Source: DAOVRL01 sp964459805 (GTDB taxonomy: Bacteria; Planctomycetota; Phycisphaerae; Sedimentisphaerales; Anaerobacaceae). Taken from it: a stretch of DNA of 14,385 bases. Positions 1 to 5,045 of the stretch are shown here, one piece after another. The notes under the pieces were generated by a model, which was given only the letters and a program-made list of their open reading frames with translations, was not told where the DNA came from and searched no databases. Location: the NCBI GenBank assembly GCA_964459805.1, contig CAYWOD010000081.1, positions 1 through 14,385 of the forward strand, written 5' to 3'. Numbering within the stretch: the stretch's first letter is position 1; each line of letters begins with the position of its first letter. Both the position numbers and the translations under genes were made by a program.

Positions 1-34
1 AATACCCTCGCTGCCGCTTAAAAGTGTCTTGATT

Positions 35-1216
35 TCAGGGGAGCACTACGGTTGGGACATTTACCCGGACGTTAGCTTTAGGGTGAAGCGTAGTTGAGAA
101 GCTGTGGCGTTGTATCAACGTGTCATCAGTTGTGATATTCGGGTCACCTGATAAATACACCTGCACATCAACCGTTCCAGACCAAGTCATCGATCCATAA
201 TTGTGAACAAGATAATCCAAGGATGACAACTGAGAACCGGCGTCTATGGACGTTGGGTTGATTCGCAAGTTTAGAGCAACCAAATCAAAGATGAACGGAG
301 TCCGGTTGCCTATCCAGTTCACGATGTCAGCGAATTTGCTTGAAGTTACTCTTGTGCATCGAGTATGGTTGATCAGGCTAATCCCTCCAGTCAACACAGC
401 ATAAACGGTATATCCAGAGCCATCTGTATAGCAAACTCCGCTTCCACTTTGACCTCCGTAGGACTGTCTGAAAAACGTAACTATATTCGGGAAGAGCGTG
501 GGGCACCCGCCGAAGCTGCCATGGAAGTAATACATATCCAAATTATCTTTATATGGTCCATCCGCAGGGTAACCTGGGATATAGAAAGAATTGCCAGTGT
601 AAAATGAGCAGGCGGCTTCATGGCTGTATGAGTGGTATCCCGTAAGAGCGCCTACAGGTCTTTTCAGTTCAACTAGACCCAAGTCATGTTGCTCACTACT
701 ATCCTGCATCCATCCTGGCCACGAGTAGAGTGCCGCGTATTCGGCGTATCCGTAGGGGCTCTTTCGGTCTTGGCTGTCGAAGCCTGGATACACCATAACA
801 TCTTCTGCCCAATTCCCACCGTCACCTTCATGAATACAATGCCCAGCTGTCAGAACGAAGTATGGGTCGATCAATACACCCGACCCGCGTCCCTGTGATG
901 TGGTCAGCAGCACACTCACACACGCAGGGTAGTCTTTGGGATATGGTACCTTTTCCAAGGCAGACATGTTGAGAGTCTGTACTCCTCGCCCTGCTTCAAG
1001 TTCTGATATCGTAGTATTTCCTGCACTTGCCCTTGGTTTGTATGTGAGCAATTGTTGTTTGATTTCATCAGGCAGTTCGATAACGACCTCTTCGCCAGTT
1101 CTCACGTCGTAACGAACCATAGGTTCTTCAGGTGCCGGAGGACCAGCCCTGTTTTCATCGGGCTCCAGCAAGGGGATAGGTCTAAGACTCGAGGCGTCTG
1201 GGAGTGAATCTAACAA
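35..1216 (-). CDS. Secreted trypsin-like serine protease with partial CARDB-like C-terminal domain (body of an interrupted gene)
   Basis: Chymotrypsin-fold (S1/glutamyl-endopeptidase-like) protease expected to act outside the cytoplasm. In this 393-residue frame the triad is visible: His126 in LTAGHC, Asp178 in HDLGLVEL, Ser257 in GGQSGSG. Residues 1-90 are a Pro/Glu-rich pro-region and the protease domain is about 95-305. Residues 312-393 look like the start of a CARDB-type beta-sandwich (VHNYGSMTWSGTVDVQVYLS, then ITTDDTLI). The domain stops about 20-30 residues short of the usual length, at a TGA directly after a CCCC run. The first available start is TTG at 1216 with no ribosome-binding site. 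The same frame continues upstream through one TAG (1310-1312) to a signal peptide starting at 1399. I therefore think the real gene was 1399 to 35 or beyond and is now damaged, or carries an assembly error. The protease call is firm; functionality is doubtful. Confidence 0.8.
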   Translation of the reverse strand: MLDSLPDASSLRPIPLLEPDENRAGPPAPEEPMVRYDVRTGEEVVIELPDEIKQQLLTYKPRASAGNTTISELEAGRGVQTLNMSALEKVPYPKDYPACVSVLLTTSQGRGSGVLIDPYFVLTAGHCIHEGDGGNWAEDVMVYPGFDSQDRKSPYGYAEYAALYSWPGWMQDSSEQHDLGLVELKRPVGALTGYHSYSHEAACSFYTGNSFYIPGYPADGPYKDNLDMYYFHGSFGGCPTLFPNIVTFFRQSYGGQSGSGVCYTDGSGYTVYAVLTGGISLINHTRCTRVTSSKFADIVNWIGNRTPFIFDLVALNLRINPTSIDAGSQLSSLDYLVHNYGSMTWSGTVDVQVYLSGDPNITTDDTLIQRHSFSTTLHPKANVRVNVPTVVLP

Positions 1217-1309
1217 CGTTAGCGGCTCAGATTCATCCGTTTGTTTTGTACCCTTAATGACTTCAGAGCTTGTGACTATTGCATCAACAGTACGTGTATG
1301 TCTCGGCTC

Positions 1310-1399
1310 CTATGCCCGGGAGTACTCCGCGAAACAGGCCGCTACGAAAGCGAATAGAAGGGGCACTACCATCCCGATGGGAAAACTCGATTTACTCAT
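1310..1399 (-). pseudogene. Detached lipoprotein signal peptide of the protease gene, ending in an in-frame TAG
   Basis: An ATG at 1399-1397 opens a 29-codon frame encoding MSK followed by a hydrophobic stretch (IGMVVPLLFAFVAAC) with a lipobox-like VAAC, Cys at residue 22. It ends at TAG, 1312-1310. Past the TAG the frame stays open for 31 codons (EPRHTRTVDAIVT and onward) and joins the protease frame without a shift: 1399 and 1216 differ by 61 codons exactly. This is the export signal the protease body lacks. The upstream sequence has no clear Shine-Dalgarno motif. Whether the TAG is a true mutation, a read-through site or a sequence error cannot be decided from here. Confidence 0.7.
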
Positions 1400-1509
1400 T
1401 TCTTTGGCTGAGAACTAAATCACGCTTTTTAGCTAATCGACTGCGAATTCCCAAATATCGGCCTTGGGGCTAATTAGCTGTTCTTTTCTACGCCTTTGGG
1501 CCGAATAAT

Positions 1510-1538
1510 ATACTACCAAATCCGCCCGGAAAAATCAA
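1510..1538 (-). promoter_or_regulatory. Candidate promoter for the protease gene
   Basis: On the minus strand TTGATT (1538-1533) and TAGTAT (1515-1510) are separated by 17 nt, about 110 nt upstream of the ATG at 1399. Each hexamer matches only 4 of 6 sigma-70 consensus bases, and the -35 lies in the loop and arm of the inverted repeat 1528-1548. This is a weak call. Confidence 0.25.
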
Positions 1539-1548
1539 GAATTTTTCC
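1528..1548. repeat. 8-bp inverted repeat (GGAAAAAT / ATTTTTCC)
   Basis: GGAAAAAT (1528-1535) and ATTTTTCC (1541-1548) are perfect reverse complements around the 5-nt loop CAAGA. There is no GC-rich stem with T run in a useful position for either neighbouring gene, so a protein-binding site or a chance palindrome is as likely as a terminator. Confidence 0.5.
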
Positions 1549-1599
1549 AGCGAAATTTCCGGGGAGGGAATTTCCCCTATGCCCTTGTATCACAACAAT

Positions 1600-1628
1600 C
1601 TCTGCGCTCTGTGCGACCTCGGCGGTGA
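1600..1628. repeat. CTCTGCG-type putative dispersed repeat
   Basis: The stretch begins CTCTGCGCTCTGTGCG and continues through CCTCGGCGGTGA. Multi-copy intergenic sequences of the CTCTGCG...CTCTGCGGTGA kind are known in several bacterial phyla, and this looks like one. With only one copy in the window, membership is inferred from resemblance. Confidence 0.35.
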
Positions 1629-1751
1629 GAAATACCCCTACACCTCATTTTCGACCCCCGCCGCCCCGATGTCTTCCCAACGAATTGCGCCTCGGGGAAG
1701 GATAATAAAGACTGGACTTTGGTCTCGATGCTCCTATGATAGGCCCCTAAA

Positions 1752-3050
1752 ATGAATAAACAAAGCAAATGCACAAAATCGGCTGATGCCTTTGCACAGG
1801 CCTGTAAGTACCTGCCGGGCGGCGTGGATTCCCCCGTGCGGGCCTTCGGCGGCGTTGATATGGGTCCGGTCTTCATCGACTCGGCCAAAGGCTCGAAAGT
1901 CTATGACATCGACGGCAATCAATACATTGACTATGTCTGCTCCTGGGGCCCGATGATCCTGGGCCACGCGCATGCCGCCGTCCTCGAAGCCATTCTTGCC
2001 GCCGCCCCAAAGGGCAGCTCGTTCGGCGCCCCAACTCTGGCCGAGACCGAACTGGCCGAGAAAGTGATTGCCGCCTACGACTCTATCGAGAAGGTGCGGT
2101 TCGTAAGCAGCGGCACCGAGGCGGTAATGACCGCCATCCGGCTGGCCCGCGCCTACACCAGGAAGGACCTGATTATCAAAATGGCCGGCTGCTACCACGG
2201 CCACAGCGACTCGCTGCTGGTCGCCGCCGGCTCCGGCCTGGCCGAAACAGCTATTGCATCCAGCGCCGGCGTCCCCAATTCTATCGCAAAGCTCACCGTC
2301 GTACTCCCATACAATGATATCGAGGCAGTAAAGGCCGCCTTCGAGAGGCACAAAGGCGAGATCGCCGCCGTTCTCATCGAGCCTGTAGCCGCAAATATGG
2401 GAGTAATCGGCCCGGCCGACGGATACCTTCAGATGCTCCGCGAGTTGTGTAACGGACGCGATACCCTGCTGATATTAGACGAGGTCATAACCGGTTTCCG
2501 TCTCGCGCCAGGCGGGGCCCAAGAGCTTTTCGCAATTAAGGGCGATCTTACCTGTCTGGGCAAAATCATCGGCGGCGGGCTCCCGGCGGCAGCCGTCGGC
2601 GGACGAGCAGATATTATGGATATGCTCGCACCCCTCGGACCCGTCTATCAGGCCGGCACACTCAGCGGCAACCCCATCGCAACCGCCGCAGCCAACGCAA
2701 CACTGGATATCCTCACCAAAGGCGACTGCTACGAAAAACTCGAATCGTCCTCGGCAACCCTGGAGGCGGGCCTTGCCGATGCCGCCAAGAGCGCCGGCGT
2801 CAGCCTGATTATTAATCGCCTCGGCTCGATTATGAGCTGCTTTTTCACCGACAAACCCGTGCGGAACTTCGCCGATGTACAGGCAACCAATATAGAGAGC
2901 TTCAAAGAATTCTTCGCCGCTATGCTAAACCAGGGAGTTTATCTTGCACCAAGCACCTACGAAGCGATGTTCGTCTCACTCGCCCACACACATGAGGACA
3001 TCGAAAAAACCATCGAAGCCGCAAAAAACAGCTTCGCCCAAATCAAATGA
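1752..3050 (+). CDS. hemL: Glutamate-1-semialdehyde 2,1-aminomutase
   Basis: PLP-dependent cytoplasmic enzyme that converts glutamate-1-semialdehyde to 5-aminolevulinate in the C5 tetrapyrrole pathway. The 432-residue length is normal for the family. Visible landmarks are LPGGVDSPVRAF (21-32), the phosphate-binding SSGTEA (119-124), CYHGHSDS near 147, LDEVITGFR with the pyridine-binding Asp243, the Schiff-base lysine K271 in CLGKIIGGGLP, and AGTLSGNP at 301. The ATG start gives the canonical N-terminus; the ribosome-binding site is weak (AGG 8 nt upstream). The stop codon overlaps the ATG of the next, broken gene as ATGA, suggesting former co-transcription. It is the only intact gene in the first 3.9 kb and has no other hem gene beside it. 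Misidentification as another class III aminotransferase is unlikely given the AGTLSGNP and GGLPAAAVGG blocks. Confidence 0.96.
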   Translation: MNKQSKCTKSADAFAQACKYLPGGVDSPVRAFGGVDMGPVFIDSAKGSKVYDIDGNQYIDYVCSWGPMILGHAHAAVLEAILAAAPKGSSFGAPTLAETELAEKVIAAYDSIEKVRFVSSGTEAVMTAIRLARAYTRKDLIIKMAGCYHGHSDSLLVAAGSGLAETAIASSAGVPNSIAKLTVVLPYNDIEAVKAAFERHKGEIAAVLIEPVAANMGVIGPADGYLQMLRELCNGRDTLLILDEVITGFRLAPGGAQELFAIKGDLTCLGKIIGGGLPAAAVGGRADIMDMLAPLGPVYQAGTLSGNPIATAAANATLDILTKGDCYEKLESSSATLEAGLADAAKSAGVSLIINRLGSIMSCFFTDKPVRNFADVQATNIESFKEFFAAMLNQGVYLAPSTYEAMFVSLAHTHEDIEKTIEAAKNSFAQIK

Positions 3051-3358
3051 AGGACTATGTTAGTGCAATCTTGTTTTGGCGATACTCTGTGCCGGTTGCG
3101 CCCAAACACAAGCCGTGGAGACTGTCAGCCAAAAAGACAATACTCCAAAACGACTCCGCGACATCATCGGGATCACGCACGTCAACGGACAATACCATTT
3201 GACCGACAAGGATTTCCTGAATGAAGGCGCCGACCGAATCCTCGCCTTAGGCTCGCGCGTCATCAAAGTCTGGTTTCATAAACCCTGGGACTCCTACTCC
3301 TGTAACAGCCAGTGGCCCAAAGCCGGCAGTATGGTCGAAATCGCCCAATCGCGGTATT
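3047..3358 (+). pseudogene. 5' remnant of a secreted lipoprotein gene (possibly glycoside-hydrolase-like), frameshifted and truncated
   Basis: ATG at 3047 overlaps the hemL stop (ATGA) and reads MKDYVSAILF. One base appears lost from the T run at 3074-3077: adding a T joins this to LAILCAGCAQTQ, making a textbook lipoprotein signal with lipobox and Cys. The second frame (from 3078) continues through RLRDIIGITHVNGQYHLTDK and GADRILALGSRVIKVWF to about 3358. There the sequence changes into IS1634-type transposase on the other strand. The style (ITHVNGQYHLTDKDFLNEGA, VIKVWF) recalls N-termini of planctomycete exported proteins annotated as cellulase-like, but no catalytic motif survives, so the function is a guess. 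Both the frameshift and the truncation argue for a dead gene. Confidence 0.6.
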
Positions 3359-3700
3359 TCCCGGCCAGCCGATGTCTTGAGAATCACATCATTGGCTTTG
3401 AGGCGGGCAAACTCTTCGATAACCGTTCTGAGACCTCGGCCCAGGCCAGATCGTTCCATCCAGATTTGTAGGGTCTTCCACAGTGCGTAAGCCAAAAAAG
3501 AGAACAAAATGTGTTCCTGCACCCGATGTTCCAGTTGATGCCAAATGGGACGGATTTTCAAATCACCTTTACCCGATGGCGTGGCCCTCTCGGCGTTCGA
3601 TACGATTCTACCAATTGCCAGTATGTATGTGGCTTACCATTCTTCATTACGGGTACATCTTTTGAGAAACATAGCAACCCCCTTTTCGACCGACGGCAAT
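3352..3700 (-). mobile_element. Remnant of an IS1634-type (IS4 group) insertion sequence with internal deletion
   Basis: Minus strand. The transposase start is ATG at 3672-3670 (MFLKRC), 6 nt behind an AAGGGGG ribosome-binding site. After a one-base shift near 3648 it reads MKNGKPHTYWQLVESYRTPR and GPRHRV, the well-known IS1634 N-terminus. Near 3562 this jumps to the family's C-terminal part in another frame: LKIRPIWHQLEHRVQEHILF, then SFLAYALWKTLQIWMERSGL, then ILKTSAGRE. Only about 35 plus 70 residues of a protein that normally has 500 or more remain, so several hundred codons, including the DDE catalytic core, are missing. The C-terminus ends at 3352-3362, exactly where the neighbouring lipoprotein gene breaks. 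The outer boundaries are estimates. Confidence 0.7.
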
Positions 3701-3725
3701 GATGACAAGGATTTTGCTATGTTTC
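3666..3725. repeat. 12-bp perfect inverted repeat at the IS remnant end
   Basis: GAAACATAGCAA (3666-3677) and TTGCTATGTTTC (3714-3725) are exact reverse complements separated by 36 nt. The left arm covers the start codon of the decayed transposase. The right arm could be part of a second, inverted copy of the same IS end, or an arm of a hairpin. Confidence 0.6.
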
Positions 3726-3730
3726 AATTG

Positions 3731-3881
3731 GGTAGGTCTATACTACAAACCGTTTAAGATGATAATGCTTACCGAATTGCTTCTGATTGACTCGAATCAA
3801 CCACATTTTTTTTGAAAAAAAACGAAAGCGCTTTCAACTGGCGAACTTGGGGTAGCTGGACCGGAATAACGGAGGCGCGTG
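3731..3881. other. Gene-free stretch between the IS relic and the pseudouridine synthase gene
   Basis: No coding potential is seen. The stretch contains T8-G-A8 (3806-3822) and, one base later, a 12-bp palindrome described separately. The 3' end of the minus-strand pseudouridine synthase gene abuts it at 3882. A-T palindromes without a GC stem make poor intrinsic terminators, so no terminator is called. Confidence 0.5.
3823..3836. promoter_or_regulatory. LacI-family operator-like palindrome (orphan)
   Basis: CGAAAGCGCTTTCA contains the perfect palindrome GAAAGCGCTTTC (3824-3835) with the central CG typical of LacI/CcpA-family operators (ideal form TGAAAGCGCTTTCA, 13 of 14 bases matched). It follows a T8GA8 tract directly. 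No intact gene starts next to it: the synthase gene ends here and the broken lipoprotein gene starts 780 bp to the left. It may be left over from a lost carbohydrate gene. The site resemblance is clear; its function is inferred. Confidence 0.45.
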
Positions 3882-5045
3882 TCAGGTTTTTCGGTATTTT
3901 CTCAGCATATCGAGGAGTTTTTGCATATCGTCGGGCAGGGGGGCTTCAAATTTGGCCATTTCGTTGGTTGTTGGGTGTTTGAATTCGAGGGTTGAGGCGT
4001 GGAGGGCGACGCGGTCTATGACCGGCTCCTGGGCGGCAGGTTGGGCGTCGGCCAATTGCCAGGGATAAACGAGTTTTCCGCCGTACATATCGTCGGCGAC
4101 TATGGGGTGCTTTATGTATGAAAGGTGGACGCGGATCTGATGTGTTCGGCCGGTTTTGGGGGTCATTTTCATAAAAGAAAAGCCGCGGAAAGACTCGAGG
4201 ACCTCGTAAAACGTAATTGACTCTTTGCCGGTATCCGGACGGATTGCATATTTTTCCCGCATTCTTGGGTGGACGCCCAGCGGGGCGTTTATGCGGTCGC
4301 GCGTGAGGTCGGGGGTGCCGTGGACGATGGCGAGATAGGTCTTATTGACCTGGCGGCGCTCGAACTGGTGGGCGATCTTCCACTGGGCGTCGTCGTTTTT
4401 TGCGATGACCATAACGCCGGTGGTGTTTTTGTCGAGACGATGTACGATGCCCGGTCTAAAGTGGCCCGGCCATCTTGGCCGTGTTTTCACGGGCTGGAAG
4501 CCCGTGCCACATTCGCCGGGCTCGGCAAACGCGTTCTTTCGCGTTTGGGGCGCCCCGCGCAGACCGCTCGAGAGCTTATCGCAGTAAAATGCAAGGGCGT
4601 TTACCAAAGTGCCGTGCGTGTTGCCGCGGGCGGGGTGGACGAGTATGCCGGGCTGTTTGTTGAGGATGATTATTTCGTCGTCCTCGTAGATTATGTTCAG
4701 CGGGATGTCTTCGGGGAGAATGTCCTTACTTGGCGGCTCTGGCAGCGTCAATTCAAGTACGTCAGCCGGGCTCAGCTTGAAGCTGGGTCTGACCGTTTTG
4801 CCGTTGACCTTGACGGCCCCCGCCTTGATTGCGTCCTGCAGGAATCGCCGGCTGAGGTTACTGAATCGGCCGTGGAGGTACTTGTCAATCCTGCGCTCTT
4901 TGATCGAACTCCCGACGTGCAGGGTCAGGGGCTCGCCTCCGGGCTCCGGCAACCCAGAGGCATCGCTTTGTGAATCACTTGGAGGGGACATTGGCATCGG
5001 CGGCCGCGGAGAGGCTATTGGCATCCTGCGAGGCCGCATTAACAT
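3882..5045 (-). CDS. rluD: RluA-family 23S rRNA pseudouridine synthase (RluD-like) with in-frame repeat insertion
   Basis: Cytoplasmic enzyme that isomerises uridines in rRNA to pseudouridine. In the 387-residue frame, residues 48-95 form an S4 RNA-binding domain (RRIDKYLHGRFSNLSRRFLQ, VKVNGKTV). The catalytic domain has VHPARGNTHGTLVNAL (136-151), HRLDKNTTG with catalytic Asp205, and TGRTHQIRVHL (298-308). RluD proteins usually have about 325 residues. The excess comes from an N-terminal extension and an insertion of about 36 residues (161-196) encoded by a palindromic repeat, just before RPGIVHRLD. The start is uncertain: ATG 5045 has GAGGT 5 nt upstream and overlaps the preceding gene by 71 nt, while ATG 4991 overlaps it by only 17 nt but has no ribosome-binding site. 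It is co-oriented with, and presumably transcribed from, the TPR gene's promoter. The family is certain; RluD specificity rather than RluC/RluA is less so. Confidence 0.9.
   Translation of the reverse strand: MLMRPRRMPIASPRPPMPMSPPSDSQSDASGLPEPGGEPLTLHVGSSIKERRIDKYLHGRFSNLSRRFLQDAIKAGAVKVNGKTVRPSFKLSPADVLELTLPEPPSKDILPEDIPLNIIYEDDEIIILNKQPGILVHPARGNTHGTLVNALAFYCDKLSSGLRGAPQTRKNAFAEPGECGTGFQPVKTRPRWPGHFRPGIVHRLDKNTTGVMVIAKNDDAQWKIAHQFERRQVNKTYLAIVHGTPDLTRDRINAPLGVHPRMREKYAIRPDTGKESITFYEVLESFRGFSFMKMTPKTGRTHQIRVHLSYIKHPIVADDMYGGKLVYPWQLADAQPAAQEPVIDRVALHASTLEFKHPTTNEMAKFEAPLPDDMQKLLDMLRKYRKT
4458..4565. repeat. Dispersed palindromic repeat inserted inside the pseudouridine synthase gene
   Basis: Three perfect stem-loops lie in tandem: CGGCCA-TCT-TGGCCG (4467-4481), CACGGGCT-GGA-AGCCCGTG (4488-4506) and CAAACGCG-TTCTTT-CGCGTTTG (4526-4547). 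The CACGGGCTGGAAGCCCGTG core belongs to a widely scattered repeat whose translation GTGFQPV turns up in many planctomycete proteins. Here it is read in frame as residues 161-196 of the synthase, between the conserved CDKLSS and RPGIVHRLD. The boundaries are estimated by comparing with the usual spacing in RluD. Confidence 0.75.

Larger units (their letters stand above)
1400..1751. other. Intergenic region between divergent protease and hemL genes
   Basis: This holds no credible gene. It contains a perfect 10-bp palindrome GCTAATTAGC (1469-1478), an 8-bp inverted repeat with 5-nt loop (1528-1548) and a second short stem GGGAA/TTCCC (1566-1576). A CTCTGCG-type repeat follows (1600-1628), then a GC-rich stretch leading to hemL. 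I found no convincing sigma-70-type promoter for hemL; only a weak AGG (1741-1743) lies at ribosome-binding distance from its ATG. Confidence 0.6.

Noticed and set aside
1310..1312. TAG read as pyrrolysine or another recoded amino acid
   Set aside because: TAG is the normal stop of the S55 peptidase gene in the same window and no recoding signal is visible, so a mutation or error is simpler.
1734..2351. 205-codon open frame antisense to hemL
   Set aside because: It lies wholly opposite the conserved GSA aminomutase domain, its sequence matches no recognisable family, and such shadows are common opposite GC-rich genes.
3806..3822. T8-G-A8 as a bidirectional intrinsic terminator
   Set aside because: It lacks a GC stem and a loop of workable size; terminator activity cannot be supported from sequence.
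4269..4973. 234-codon open frame on the plus strand opposite the pseudouridine synthase
   Set aside because: It mirrors the synthase gene including its repeat insert. The minus strand has all RluA motifs, so this is a shadow.
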